Below are positions 1 through 12,813 of a stretch of DNA of 48,538 nucleotides, one piece after another. Made by a program: the position numbers and the translations under genes. Each line of letters begins with the position of its first letter. Position 1 is the first letter of the stretch. The notes beneath the pieces are model-generated. The model had not been told where the DNA came from. It did no database searches and saw nothing but the letters and a program-made list of their open reading frames with translations. Location: contig JAFKEN010000016.1 in assembly GCA_017308515.1 (NCBI GenBank), positions 1 through 48,538 of the forward strand, written 5' to 3'. Origin of the DNA: Actinomycetales bacterium. Its GTDB lineage: Bacteria > Actinomycetota > Actinomycetes > Actinomycetales > Microbacteriaceae.

Positions 1-813
1 CAGGGCCGCCTTGCCACCGGGGCCGGCGCAGAGGTCGAGCCAGCGCTCCCCCGCGCGCACCGGCCGGGCGCGACTGAGCGCGAGGGCCGCGAGCTGCGAG
101 CCCTCGTCCTGCACCCGGGCTCGCCCCTCGATCACGGCCGGCACCCGGGCCGGATCGCCGGCGGGCGCGAGCGCGGCGACCGGCGAGACCCGCGCGGGCT
201 CCCCGAGACCCTCCGGCGCGGCGAGGCCCGGCAGCGCCACGAGCGCGACGCGCGGCGCGTCATTGTCGGCCGTGAGCAGCGCCTCCAGCTCCCCGGTGCG
301 GCCCTCGCGCGCGAGGGCGTCGCGCAGCGCCGCGACGATCCAGGCCGGGTGCGCGAAGCGCACCGCGAGCGCGTCGTCGCCCGAGCGCCCCTCCACGGCG
401 CGCTCGCGCCAGGTCGCCGGATCCTCGCGCGCCACCGCGCGGAGCACGCCGTTGACGAACCCGGAGGCGGAGCGCTTGCGCAGCGCCCCGGTCGCGAGGC
501 GCACCGATTCGTCGACGACCGCGTGGGCCGGGATCCGCGTCGCGAGCAGCTGGTGCACGCCGAGCCGCAGCAGGTCGAGCACGTCGGGGTCGATCCGGCT
601 GACCGGCCGCTTCGCGGCTCGTGCGATGACGGCGTCGTAGAGCAGCCGGCCCCGCAGGGTGCCGTAGGTGAGCTCGGTCGCGAGCGCGGCGTCCTGCGGC
701 GACAGGCCCGCGCGCACGATGCGCGCCGGCAGCAGCAGGTTCGCGTAGGCGTCGCTCGCGCGCACCGCGAGCAGCACCTCGAGGGCGACGGATCGCGCGG
801 TCGCCCGGCTCAC
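1..813 (-). CDS. rsmB: 16S rRNA m5C967 methyltransferase RsmB, C-terminus cut by window edge
   Basis: Probable cytosine-5 methyltransferase acting on C967 of 16S rRNA. The visible 271 residues begin VSRATARSVALEVLLAVR and form a NusB-like RNA-binding domain over roughly residues 1-140. They continue to the start of the SAM-binding Rossmann domain, with motif I DLCAGPGGKAAL at the very edge of the window. The catalytic cysteines of the family lie beyond the window and cannot be checked. The GTG start overlaps the fmt stop by four bases (GTGA), so it is translationally coupled to fmt, the usual fmt-rsmB pairing. It is the last visible gene of the pyr-led operon. Confidence 0.93.
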   Translation of the reverse strand, partial: MSRATARSVALEVLLAVRASDAYANLLLPARIVRAGLSPQDAALATELTYGTLRGRLLYDAVIARAAKRPVSRIDPDVLDLLRLGVHQLLATRIPAHAVVDESVRLATGALRKRSASGFVNGVLRAVAREDPATWRERAVEGRSGDDALAVRFAHPAWIVAALRDALAREGRTGELEALLTADNDAPRVALVALPGLAAPEGLGEPARVSPVAALAPAGDPARVPAVIEGRARVQDEGSQLAALALSRARPVRAGERWLDLCAGPGGKAAL

Positions 814-1736
814 GAGAGCCGGTCCGGCGCACCCGGCCCGCGCCCGCGCCACCAGTCGGGCGCCGGCATGGCGGTGCGGCCCGCGGGCTGCACGACGAGC
901 AGTTCGAGCGGCATGTCACCGGTGCCGACCTGCACCGCGCCGCCCCGCTCGGCGAGCCGGCCGGGGTCGAGCGGCGGGGCGTCGTGCGCGAGGCGTGCCT
1001 CGCGGATCTTGAACCTCTCGCCGTCGAGCTCGACCCACGCGCCCGGCTCGGGGGTCACGCCGCGCAGACGCGCGTCGACCTCCGCGGCGGGGCGCCCCAG
1101 ATCGAGCCGCCCGTCGGCGAGGGTGAGTTTGGGCGCGAGGGTGACCTCCCCGACCTGCTCCCGCGCGGTCGCGGTGCCCGCCGCGAGCTCGTCCACGACG
1201 CGCGCCAGCTGACCCGCGCCCGACTCGGCGAGCTCGTCGAGCAGCCGCCCCGCAGTCGCGACCCGGCCGATCGCATGACGCTCGAGGTCGAAGACGGGGC
1301 CGGCGTCGAGCTCCTCCACGAGTCGGAACACCGCCGTCCCCGTCTCGGTGTCGCCCGCGATCAGGGCCCGCTGCACCGGGGCCGCACCGCGCCAGCGCGG
1401 CAGCAGCGAGAAGTGCAGGTTGATCCACCCCAGCCGCGGACCCGAGAGCAGCGGCTCGCGGATCAGCCCGCCGTACGCGACGACGACGCCGAGGTCCGCC
1501 TCGAGCGCGAGCAGCTGCTCGGTCACCGGCTCGAGCCGGTTCGCGCGGATCACCGGAACCCCCGCCGACTCGGCCAGCTCGGCGACCGGGGTCGGCGTCA
1601 GCACCCGCTTACGTCCCTGCGGGGCGTCCTCGCGCGTCACCACGGCGACGACCTCGTGCGGGGAGTCGAGCAGCCGCCGCAGGCTCGGAACCGCCGCCGC
1701 GGGGCTTCCGGCGAAGATCAGGCGGAGTGCGGGCAC
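810..1736 (-). CDS. fmt: Methionyl-tRNA formyltransferase
   Basis: Formylates initiator Met-tRNA from 10-formyltetrahydrofolate in the cytosol. The 308 residues match the family's usual length. The catalytic triad is visible as N106 and H108 in NLHFSLLPRWRGAAP and D144 in EELDAGPVFD. A C-terminal tRNA-binding domain follows from about residue 205. The GTG start (MPALRLIFAG) is the only good one. No ribosome binding site is evident, but a CAGAAT box lies six bases upstream, so an additional leaderless transcript is possible. It follows priA by 29 bases and overlaps rsmB by four. Confidence 0.96.
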   Translation of the reverse strand: MPALRLIFAGSPAAAVPSLRRLLDSPHEVVAVVTREDAPQGRKRVLTPTPVAELAESAGVPVIRANRLEPVTEQLLALEADLGVVVAYGGLIREPLLSGPRLGWINLHFSLLPRWRGAAPVQRALIAGDTETGTAVFRLVEELDAGPVFDLERHAIGRVATAGRLLDELAESGAGQLARVVDELAAGTATAREQVGEVTLAPKLTLADGRLDLGRPAAEVDARLRGVTPEPGAWVELDGERFKIREARLAHDAPPLDPGRLAERGGAVQVGTGDMPLELLVVQPAGRTAMPAPDWWRGRGPGAPDRLS

Positions 1737-1742
1737 CCCCCG

Positions 1743-1748
1743 ATTCTG
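1743..1748 (-). promoter_or_regulatory. Possible -10 box (CAGAAT) for a leaderless fmt transcript
   Basis: On the minus strand CAGAAT is followed by exactly six bases (cggggg) and the fmt GTG, the same spacing seen at several stronger candidates in this window. The first base departs from TANNNT and the -35 is poor, so this is weak on its own. Confidence 0.3.
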
Positions 1749-1765
1749 TCAAGCCCTCGGGCGCC

Positions 1766-3712
1766 TCACTCGTCGAAGGGCTCCGGATCGTCGAAGCGGG
1801 CCCGCAGCGGCAGGGGCCGCCGACCGCGGGAGGTCGCGGGCGGCCCGCCGCGCGAGGAGGTCGCCTGCCGCACGATCTCCGCCCGCACGGCGCGCGCGAC
1901 CTCCGGCCCGTGGCCGTATTCGAAGCGCAGCACGGCGCGGTCGAGACCGTCCTCGGTGCGCCGCGCGACGAGCTCGGCGGCCGACGGCACGGCGGCGAGG
2001 GCCGCGTCCACGGCGGCGCGGGTGCCCCGGAGGGTCGCGACCCGCACCGCCGGCGGGAAGCGCAGCTCCCGGCGGGCGGCGAGCTCGTCACGCGCCCAGT
2101 CGCTCTGCCGCCCAGTTGCGAGGGCCCGGCCGAGGGATCCGCCGACCCCGACCAGCAGCACCGTCCCGTCGTCCGCCGCGAGGGCCGCCGCGTGCGACCA
2201 CCAGCGCAGGCAGTCCTCGGCGACCCGGAGGCTCTCGCGCAGCAGCATCCGCGGCCCGTCGAGCAGCAGCACCGCCCGGTAGCCGCCGGCCGCGATCGGC
2301 TCCGCCCCGCGCGTCGCGATGACGAGGGCGGGCCGCGCCTCGACCGACTCGACGGCGTGCTCGCCGTCGCTCACGATGACCCGCACGCCGGGGAAGGCGC
2401 GCCCGAGCTCCTCCGCGGTGCGGGTCGAGCCGGCCCCGGCGCGCACCATTCGGGTGCTCTGGCAGCTCGGGCACCGCCAGGCCCGCTCGGCACGGCCGCA
2501 CCACGCGCACTCCGGCACGCCGCCCTCGCGCGTCACCCGCAGCGGACCGGTGCAGACCCGGCAGCGCGCCGGCTCGCCGCATTCGGCGCAGCGCAGCCCC
2601 GGCGCGTAGCCCGGGCGCGCGACCTGCACGAGGACGGGGCCCGACTCCAGCCCGGTGCGCGCGGCGCGCCAGGCCACCGAGGGGATCCGCGCCTGGGCCG
2701 CGAGGCGATCCTGTGCCGCGACGTCGTCGGTGGGGATCACCTTCACCCGCCGCGGCCGCTCCGGCCCGACCTCGGCCAGGTGCCCGATCTCGACGAGGCG
2801 CTGCACCTCGGTGCTGCGGCTGTGCCCCGCGAACACGAGGGCGCCGCCCTGCTGCTCGTGCCGCAGCAGCGCGGCGTCGCGGGCGTGCACGTAGGGCGCG
2901 AGCGGCTCGCCCAACAGCGGATCGCCGTCGTCCCACACCGCGAGCAGGCCCAGCCGGGCCGCCGGGGCGTAGACGGCGCTGCGGGTGCCGACGATCGCGA
3001 CCGGCGCCGCATCGATGGCGCGCAGCAGCGCGCGGTAACGCTCGGGGTTCGAGCCGCGCGCGTCGAGCCGCACGACGGCGTCGGTCGGCAGCAGGTCGGC
3101 GAGGGCGGCGGCGAGCTGATCCTCGTCGCGGTAGTCGGGAGCGACGAGGATCGCGCTGCGCCCCCCGAGCACCGTGCGGGCCGCGGCGCGGGCGAGCACG
3201 CGCGCCCAGCGCCCCACGGTCGTGCCGGAGGGCAGGGTCTCGACGCCCGGATCCGGACGCAGCGCGACCCGCGCGTCGCCCTCGAGAGCGCGCACGAGCG
3301 CCGGGTAGTCGAGGATCTCGGGCGGGGTGCCCTGCGGCGCCTCGGGCTCCTCCTCGCGGGCGAGCCACGCCTTCTCGACGCGCGCCTGCCGGGTCGGGAT
3401 CGCGAGCCGCAGCACGTCGATCGCCGAGCCCGCCGCGCGGTCGGCGGCGGCCCGCGCGAGCGCCCAGACCTCGGGGCGCAGCACGGGCACCGGCGAGACG
3501 ACATCGAGGACGTCGCTGAGCGGGCCCGGGAAGGAGGGCTCGTCGGCGAGCTCGATGACGAAGGCGTCCGTCACCCGCCGGGCCGCGCGCAGCGGCACCC
3601 GCACGCGCACCCCCGGCGCGAGACCCTCGAGGTTCGGCGGGATGCGGTAGTCGAGCAGCCGGTCGAGCTGCGGGAGCGCGGCGTCGACGAGCACCCGCGC
3701 GATCGCCGGCAT
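1766..3712 (-). CDS. priA: Primosomal protein N' (PriA), actinobacterial type lacking helicase motifs
   Basis: Replication restart factor that recognises stalled forks. The N-terminal 3'-DNA-end binding region (VLVDAALPQLDRLLDYRIP) and two zinc-binding cysteine pairs are present: C376, C379, C385, C388, C403, C406, C415 and C418. The helicase core is degenerate. No GxGKT Walker A sequence appears where one is expected (around residue 190, AILVAPDYRDEDQ), and no DEAH box is seen. This is known for actinobacterial PriA, which are thought not to unwind DNA. The start is GTG (3715) or the adjacent ATG (3712); I chose ATG. It lies 24 bases after metK in the pyr-led operon. Confidence 0.92.
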   Translation of the reverse strand: MPAIARVLVDAALPQLDRLLDYRIPPNLEGLAPGVRVRVPLRAARRVTDAFVIELADEPSFPGPLSDVLDVVSPVPVLRPEVWALARAAADRAAGSAIDVLRLAIPTRQARVEKAWLAREEEPEAPQGTPPEILDYPALVRALEGDARVALRPDPGVETLPSGTTVGRWARVLARAAARTVLGGRSAILVAPDYRDEDQLAAALADLLPTDAVVRLDARGSNPERYRALLRAIDAAPVAIVGTRSAVYAPAARLGLLAVWDDGDPLLGEPLAPYVHARDAALLRHEQQGGALVFAGHSRSTEVQRLVEIGHLAEVGPERPRRVKVIPTDDVAAQDRLAAQARIPSVAWRAARTGLESGPVLVQVARPGYAPGLRCAECGEPARCRVCTGPLRVTREGGVPECAWCGRAERAWRCPSCQSTRMVRAGAGSTRTAEELGRAFPGVRVIVSDGEHAVESVEARPALVIATRGAEPIAAGGYRAVLLLDGPRMLLRESLRVAEDCLRWWSHAAALAADDGTVLLVGVGGSLGRALATGRQSDWARDELAARRELRFPPAVRVATLRGTRAAVDAALAAVPSAAELVARRTEDGLDRAVLRFEYGHGPEVARAVRAEIVRQATSSRGGPPATSRGRRPLPLRARFDDPEPFDE

Positions 3713-3736
3713 CACGGCCCCCCGATCACCGCGCAG

Positions 3737-4933
3737 TCACAGCCCGGCGGCGTCCCGCAGGGCGTCGACGCGGTCCGTGCGCTCCCAGGTGAAGTCCGGC
3801 AGCTCGCGCCCGAAGTGCCCGTAGGCGGCGGTCTGCCGGTAGATCGGGCGCAGCAGGTCGAGGTCGCGGATGATCGCCGCCGGGCGCAGGTCGAAGACCT
3901 CGCGGATCGCGGCGACGATGCGCTCCTCGGGCACGTGGGACGTGCCGAAGGTCTCCACGTAGAGCCCGACGGGTGCGGCGACGCCGATCGCGTAGGCGAC
4001 CTGCACCTCGAGCCGGTCGGCGAGGCCCGCGGCGACCGCGTTCTTCGCGACCCAGCGCATCGCGTAGGCGCCGGAGCGGTCGACCTTCGACGGATCCTTG
4101 CCGCTGAATGCTCCGCCGCCGTGCCGGGCCGCACCGCCGTAGGTGTCGACGATGATCTTGCGCCCGGTGAGGCCGGCGTCGCCCTGCGGGCCGCCGATCT
4201 CGAAGCGCCCGGTCGGGTTGATGAGCCGTCGCGCCCGCTCGGAGGGCAGATCCACGGTCTCCAGCACCGGCCGCAGCACGTGCTCCTCGACCGCGGCGCG
4301 CACGTCTTCCGCGGAGGCGTTCCGCGCGTGCTGGGTCGAGACGACGAGGGTCTCGATGCTGCGCGGGACGGTGCCCTCGTAGCCGACTGTCACCTGGGTT
4401 TTGCCGTCGGGGCGCAGCAGCTCGACCTCGCCGGAGTGGCGCACCGCGGCCAGCCGCTCCGAGAGCCGGTGCGCGAGCCAGATGGGCAGCGGCATGAGCT
4501 CGGGGGTCTCGGTCGTCGCGAAGCCGAACATGATGCCCTGGTCACCCGCACCCTGCCGGTCGAGGTCGTCGACGGCCTCCGCGGCCCGCTGCTCGTAGGA
4601 GCCGTCGACGCCGAGCGCGATGTCGGGCGACTGGCCGCCGATCGAGATCGAGACGCCGCAGGTGAGGCCGTCGAACCAGGCGTCGGCCGAGTCGTAGCCG
4701 ATGCCGCGGATGGTCTCGCGCACGACGCTCGGGATCTCGACGTACCCGGCCGTCGTGACCTCGCCCGCGACGTGCACGAGGCCGGTCGTGACGAGGGTCT
4801 CGACCGCGACGCGCGAGGCCGGATCCTGCCGGAGCATCTCGTCGAGGATCGCGTCCGACACCTGGTCGCACATCTTGTCGGGATGACCCTCCGTGACGGA
4901 CTCGGAGGTGAAGAGACGGAGGGAATCGCTCAC
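3737..4933 (-). CDS. metK: S-adenosylmethionine synthetase
   Basis: Makes SAM from methionine and ATP. The 398 residues are full length. Signatures visible are HPDK (17-20), the family signature [10 protein letters not shown] (128-137) and the phosphate-binding loop GGGAFSGKD (272-280). The GTG start fits the N-terminus [20 protein letters not shown] with a weak AGG upstream. It is 61 bases after coaBC; that gap holds a 6-bp stem hairpin (4959-4975) but no recognisable SAM riboswitch. It supplies methyl donor for, among others, the co-operonic RsmB. Confidence 0.98.
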   Translation of the reverse strand: MSDSLRLFTSESVTEGHPDKMCDQVSDAILDEMLRQDPASRVAVETLVTTGLVHVAGEVTTAGYVEIPSVVRETIRGIGYDSADAWFDGLTCGVSISIGGQSPDIALGVDGSYEQRAAEAVDDLDRQGAGDQGIMFGFATTETPELMPLPIWLAHRLSERLAAVRHSGEVELLRPDGKTQVTVGYEGTVPRSIETLVVSTQHARNASAEDVRAAVEEHVLRPVLETVDLPSERARRLINPTGRFEIGGPQGDAGLTGRKIIVDTYGGAARHGGGAFSGKDPSKVDRSGAYAMRWVAKNAVAAGLADRLEVQVAYAIGVAAPVGLYVETFGTSHVPEERIVAAIREVFDLRPAAIIRDLDLLRPIYRQTAAYGHFGRELPDFTWERTDRVDALRDAAGL

Positions 4934-4994
4934 GGCAGACCTGTCGGGGTTCGGGACACCGGGCTCGCGGCCCGGATCGGACGGCCCGCGCGGA

Positions 4995-6185
4995 TCAGCG
5001 CGCCAGGACGTCGAGGATGCGGTCGGCGACCGACGCCTTCGGTCCGCTCGCCTCGGTCAGGATATCGCCCGACCCCGACAGCATGACGATGCTGTTGTCG
5101 GGGGTGCCGAATCCGGTGCTCCAGCCCACGGTGTTGACGACGAGATAGTCGACGCCCTTGCGCGCCGCCTTCGCCCGCGCGAGCTCGAGGAGGGCCTCGC
5201 GGTCGGTCTCGGTCTCGGCGGCGAAGCCGACGACGGTCTGGCCCTCGCGCCGTGCGTCGACCAGGCCGCGCAGGATGTCGGGGTTCTTGACGAGCCGCAG
5301 CTCCAGGGTGTCGCCCTGGGTCTCCTTCTTGATCTTCCCCGCGGCGACCTCGTCGGGCCGGTAGTCGGCGACCGCGGCGGCCATGATCACGAGGTCGGCC
5401 TCGGCGGCCGCGCGCCCGGCGGCCGCCTCGAGCTCGGCGGCGGTGTCGACGTGCTCGAGGGTGATCCCGGCGTCGGCGGGAGCCACGCCGTCGTCGAGGT
5501 TCGCGACGATGAGGTGCACCTGCGCCCCGCGGGCCGCCGCGGCGCGCGCGAGCGCCACGCCCTGCCGGCCGCTGGAGCGGTTGCCGACGAAGCGCACGGG
5601 ATCGATCGGCTCGCGTGTGCCGCCGGCCGTGACGAGCACGCGCCGCCCGGCGAAGTCGCGGGGCCCGACGACCGCCAGCGCCGCCGCGACGATCTCCTCG
5701 GGCTCCGCCATGCGCCCGGGCCCCGAGTCGCGCCCGGTCAGCCGACCCGAGGCGGGCCCGACGAGCGTGACCCCGCGCTCGCGCAGCAGTGCGACGTTCG
5801 CCCGCGTCGCGGGGTCGTTCCACATCTCGGTGTGCATCGCGGGGGCGAGCACGAGCGGCGCCTCGCTCGCGAGGATGGTCGTGCCGAGCAGGTCGTCGGC
5901 GAACCCGTGCGCGATCTTCGCGAGGGTGTTCGCGGTCGCGGGCGCGACCACGATGAGGTCGGCCGACTGCCCGAGGGCGACGTGCCGCACCTCCGCGACG
6001 CCCTCGAAGAGCTCGGTGTGCACGGGGTTGCGGCTGATCGCCTCGAGCGTCGGGCGGCCGACGAACCGGAGCGCGGCCTCCGTCGCGACGACATGCACGT
6101 CGTGACCCGCGAGCACGAAGCCTCGCACGACGCCGACGGCCTTGTACGCGGCGATGCCGCCGGAGACGCCGACGACGACCTTCAT
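4995..6185 (-). CDS. coaBC: Bifunctional CoaBC (phosphopantothenoylcysteine synthetase/decarboxylase)
   Basis: Performs two consecutive steps of coenzyme A synthesis. The N-terminal flavoprotein CoaC domain (about 1-180) has [10 protein letters not shown] and the catalytic His68 in [17 protein letters not shown]. The C-terminal CoaB domain (about 185-396) starts [20 protein letters not shown]. Two departures from the E. coli motifs as I remember them are visible: the PxMNxxMW motif reads PAMHTEMW (115-122), and the flap ACGDIGPGRM is here [10 protein letters not shown], so the flap Cys is replaced. I recall the same pattern in mycobacteria. The ATG is preceded by a GAGGGGAGC ribosome site, 37 bases after rpoZ. 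Confidence 0.96.
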   Translation of the reverse strand: MKVVVGVSGGIAAYKAVGVVRGFVLAGHDVHVVATEAALRFVGRPTLEAISRNPVHTELFEGVAEVRHVALGQSADLIVVAPATANTLAKIAHGFADDLLGTTILASEAPLVLAPAMHTEMWNDPATRANVALLRERGVTLVGPASGRLTGRDSGPGRMAEPEEIVAAALAVVGPRDFAGRRVLVTAGGTREPIDPVRFVGNRSSGRQGVALARAAAARGAQVHLIVANLDDGVAPADAGITLEHVDTAAELEAAAGRAAAEADLVIMAAAVADYRPDEVAAGKIKKETQGDTLELRLVKNPDILRGLVDARREGQTVVGFAAETETDREALLELARAKAARKGVDYLVVNTVGWSTGFGTPDNSIVMLSGSGDILTEASGPKASVADRILDVLAR

Positions 6186-6222
6186 GCGCGCTCCCCTCGG
6201 CGTGGCCCGACGGGCCGCCGGG

Positions 6223-6489
6223 TCAGGCGGGGTCGCCCTCGGTGGGCGTGAGTGTGAGCTTGCCCTCGTTGATCTCGTGCAGCGCGACCGAGAGCGGCTT
6301 GTCGTCGATCGTCGAGTCGACGAGCGGGCCGACGTTGTCGAAGAGCGAGCCCTCGTGCAGGTCGGCGTAGTAGTCGTTGATCTGACGCGCGCGCTTCGAG
6401 GCGAAGATCACGAGCTGGTACTTCGAGTCGACGTGGCTCAGCAGGTCGTCGATCGGCGGGTCGATGATGCCGGCGGTCTTGTCGGCCAT
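6223..6489 (-). CDS. rpoZ: RNA polymerase omega subunit
   Basis: Small (88-residue) subunit aiding assembly of RNA polymerase by holding beta'. The core [28 protein letters not shown] is the omega signature, and the C-terminus ([13 protein letters not shown]) is typical of actinobacterial omega. A strong GGAGGA precedes the ATG. It sits between the mIHF-gmk fusion and coaBC, the standard gmk-rpoZ-coaBC order. Confidence 0.97.
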   Translation of the reverse strand: MADKTAGIIDPPIDDLLSHVDSKYQLVIFASKRARQINDYYADLHEGSLFDNVGPLVDSTIDDKPLSVALHEINEGKLTLTPTEGDPA

Positions 6490-6538
6490 GGGATCCTCCA
6501 GGTGGGACGCGGATGCGTCGGAAGTCGGTCGTGCGCCG

Positions 6539-7429
6539 TCAGTCGGCGGGCACTGCGAGCAATTCTACGACCTCCGCCGCCGCCTGCCCGACCTCGCGGT
6601 TGACGACCTTCACGTCGAACTCGTCCTGCGCCCGCAGCTCGACCTTCGCGGTCTCGAGCCGCCGGGCCTGCTCCTCGGCGCTCTCGGTGCCGCGGCCGAT
6701 GAGCCGGCGCACGAGCTCCTCCCAGCTCGGCGGCAGCAGGAACACGAGCAGCGCCTCGGGCATCGCCGCCTTGACGGCGCGCGCGCCCTGGAGGTCGATC
6801 TCGAGCAGCACGCTGCGCCCCTGGGCGAGCGCGGCGTCGATGGGCGGCCGCGGGGTGCCGTACCGGGAGGCGTTGTGTACGGTCGCGTACTCGAGGAAGT
6901 CGCCGCGCGCGATCATCGCGTCGAACTCGGCGTCGGAGACGAAGTAGTAGTGCTCGCCGTCGACCTCGCCCGGGCGCGGCGGCCTTGTCGTCGCGGAGAC
7001 GCTCAGCAGCACGTCCGGGAAGTGCTCGCGGATGTAGCGGGAGACGGTGCCCTTGCCGACCGCGGTCGGCCCGGCGAGCACGACGAGGCGGCTGGTGCGG
7101 CGCCCGCGCGCCTCCCGGCGCCGCAGCCACACCGCGAGCCGCACGCGCTGGCGCTCCCCCAGCCCGCCGACCCGCTTCGAGGGGGCGATCTCGAGCTCGC
7201 GCATGGCCGTCTCGACGCGGCGCGGGCCGAGTCCCGGGATCGACCCGAGCAACTCGGTCACCCGCAGCGTCGCCTCGGGGGCGCGCGGATCGCCCTCCCA
7301 CCCCGCCTCGGCCACCTCGAGGGCGCTCCGGCGCCGCTCCCGCACGGCGCGCTTCACCTCGGCGCGGGCGCGGCGGGCGGCGACGGCCGCGCGGCTCGCG
7401 GCGACGCGGTCCACGTCGGGGACGCTCAC
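6539..7429 (-). CDS. gmk: Fusion of actinobacterial integration host factor (mIHF) and guanylate kinase
   Basis: A 296-residue protein read in one frame. Residues 1-105 are mIHF: a basic helix [20 protein letters not shown], then an H2TH-like [20 protein letters not shown] and [12 protein letters not shown], the DNA-binding family that in mycobacteria and Streptomyces is a separate gene beside gmk. Residues 114-296 are guanylate kinase, converting GMP to GDP, with P-loop GPTAVGKG (120-127) and the GMP-binding [11 protein letters not shown] (148-158). The GTG start overlaps the pyrF stop by four bases (GTGA). No internal ATG or well-placed ribosome site precedes the kinase domain, so one polypeptide is the simplest reading. 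It is followed by rpoZ. Confidence 0.93.
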   Translation of the reverse strand: MSVPDVDRVAASRAAVAARRARAEVKRAVRERRRSALEVAEAGWEGDPRAPEATLRVTELLGSIPGLGPRRVETAMRELEIAPSKRVGGLGERQRVRLAVWLRRREARGRRTSRLVVLAGPTAVGKGTVSRYIREHFPDVLLSVSATTRPPRPGEVDGEHYYFVSDAEFDAMIARGDFLEYATVHNASRYGTPRPPIDAALAQGRSVLLEIDLQGARAVKAAMPEALLVFLLPPSWEELVRRLIGRGTESAEEQARRLETAKVELRAQDEFDVKVVNREVGQAAAEVVELLAVPAD

Positions 7430-8332
7430 GAGTCCCTCCCGCTCGCGAGCACGCGCGCGAGGGCCGCGGCGTCGCTCGCGACGGCGGCGGCCATCCCCTC
7501 GGGACCCGCCGCGAGCACACTGCGCGAGACCGATACGAGGGCGTTCGGCAGGGCGGCGCCGTAGATCTCGGGCAGGTCGGCGAAGACCGCGCCCTGGAAG
7601 CCGAAACCGGGCGCGAGGATCGGCACCCCCGAGAGATCGGCGGGATCGATGCCGACCTCGGCGAGGCGGAGGGTGCCGCCGATCACGATCCCGATGCTGC
7701 CGAGGGTGTCGGCCGGAGTCTCGCCGGCGCCGACCGCGGCGGCGTTTCGCGCGGCGACCTCGCGGGTGAGCGCGCCGGCGAGGGTGGCGCCCGCGTGCGG
7801 CCCCTCGGCCCGCATCGCGCTCTGCACCTCGCGGGCCTCGGGGTTCGAGGTCGCCGTGACGACGAACAGGCCCTTGCCGGCCCGCAGCGCCTGCGCGACG
7901 GCGCCCTCGTCGGCGCCGAAGCCCTGGGCGGCGTAGATCGTGAGCGCGTCGGCCTCGAGCGGAGCGCCGGGCTCGAGCCAGGCCCCCGCGTAGCCCGCCA
8001 TCGTCGAGCCGATGTCGCCGCGCTTGCCGTCGGCGATGACGAGCAGCCCGGCGGCCCGCCCGGCGGCGAGCACCTCCTCGAGCGCCGCGTAGCCGGCGGC
8101 GCCGAAGCGCTCGAAGAACGCGACCTGCGGCTTGACGGCGCTCGCCCGGCCGGCCGCCGCCTCGACGACCCGCAGGCCGAACTCCCGCACCCCGGCGCCC
8201 GAGGCGGGCAGGCCCCACTCCTCCAGCAGCGGCAGGTGCGGGTCGATGCCGACACACAGCTGCCCGGTGCGCGCGAAGGCCGCGGCCAGCCGCGCCCCGA
8301 ACGGCGCGGGCGACGTCGGCGCCGGGGCGGGG

Positions 8333-8340
<8 letters not shown>
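7426..8340 (-). CDS. pyrF: Orotidine-5'-phosphate decarboxylase, type 2
   Basis: Last step of UMP synthesis, OMP to UMP. The 304 residues belong to the longer type 2 subfamily common in actinobacteria. [16 protein letters not shown] holds the first aspartate, [12 protein letters not shown] the substrate lysine, and [13 protein letters not shown] (catalytic K106) the decarboxylation site. The ATG start lies inside the last codons of carB (8-base overlap). The stop overlaps the mIHF-gmk start by four bases, so nucleotide kinase and UMP synthesis are coupled. Confidence 0.97.
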
Positions 8341-11655
<3,315 letters not shown>

Positions 11656-11656
<1 letters not shown>

Positions 11657-12813
11657 CAGGCTCCTGCCTTCCGGTCGAGGTCGGCCGCGACCATGTCGCG
11701 GAACCGGTCAAAGAGGTAGTTGGCGTCGTGCGGGCCGGCCGCCGCCTCGGGGTGGTACTGCACGCTGAAGGCGGGCAGGTCGAGCGCGCGCAGGCCCTCG
11801 ACGACGCGGTCGTTGAGGCCGATGTGGCTCACCTCGACCGAGCCGTAGCCGTTCGGGCTCTCGGTCGGCCCGTCGAGCGGCGCGTCGACGGCGAAGCCGT
11901 GGTTGTGGGCCGTGATCTCCACTCGCCCGGTGGCCTTGTCGAGCACCGGCTGGTTGATGCCGCGGTGGCCGAAGGGCAGCTTGTAGGTGCCGAAGCCGAG
12001 CGCGCGGCCGAGCAGCTGGTTGCCGAAGCAGATGCCGAAGAAGGGCAGCCGGGTGTCGAGCACCCCGCGCAGCACCGCGATCTGCGCCTCGCTCGCGGCT
12101 GGGTCCCCCGGACCGTTCGAGTAGAAGACCGCGACCGGCTCGATCGCGAGCAGCTCGTCGAGGCTCGAGGACTGCGGCAGCACGTGCACCTCGAAGCCGC
12201 GGTCGGCGAGGTTGTCGATCGTCGACTGCTTGACACCGAGGTCGAGCACCGCGAGCGGACCGAGACGCTCGCCCCGTGCCGGCGTCACCTCGGGGGCCGT
12301 GACGGAGACCTCGGCGGAGAGGCTGAGCCCGGTCATCGCGGGCGACTCGCGCACGAGGGCGAGCTGCGACTCGGGCTCGAGCTCGGCGAAGGGCCCCGAG
12401 AAGATCCCGGCGCGCATCGAGCCCGCGTCGCGCAACCGGCGGGTGAGGGCGCGGGTGTCGATCCCGCTGATGCCGACGACGCCGTCGCGCTCGAGCTCCT
12501 CGCCGAGCCCGCCATCGGCGCGGAAGTTGCTCACCACGCGCGAGGGGTCGCGCACGACGTAGCCGGCGACCCAGATGCGGCGGCTCTCGGGATCCTCGCG
12601 GTTCATGCCGGTGTTTCCGATGTGGGGCGCGGTCATCGCGACGATCTGACCGGCGTAGCTCGGGTCGGTCAGGGTCTCCTGGTAGCCGGTCATGCCGGTC
12701 GCGAAGACCGCCTCACCGAGCGTGCGGCCGCGCGCGCCGTAGGCGCGGCCGGTGTAGCGGGTGCCGTCCTCGAGAACCAGGACGGCGGGGTCGGGTGCGG
12801 TCGCGGAGCTCAT
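11656..12813 (-). CDS. carA: Carbamoyl phosphate synthase small (glutaminase) subunit
   Basis: The 385-residue class I glutamine amidotransferase that delivers ammonia to CarB. The N-terminal CPSase domain covers about 10-140. The glutaminase domain has nucleophile Cys262 in GICFGNQ (commonly GICLGHQ or GICLGNQ) and partners His354 and Glu356 in [11 protein letters not shown]. The ATG overlaps the pyrC stop by four bases (ATGA). In mycobacteria and Streptomyces I recall a membrane-protein gene between pyrC and carA; there is no room for one here. Confidence 0.98.

Noticed and set aside
4934-4994. SAM riboswitch upstream of metK
   Set aside because: The gap is only 61 bases with one simple GC hairpin (4959-4975). 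No SAM-riboswitch core fits, and metK is inside an operon.
1727-5086. A 1119-codon open frame on the plus strand, antisense to fmt, priA and metK
   Set aside because: The sequence is Arg/Ala/Gly/Pro-rich with no domain, as expected in the antisense frame of GC-rich genes. The opposite strand encodes three clear enzymes with correct lengths and motifs.
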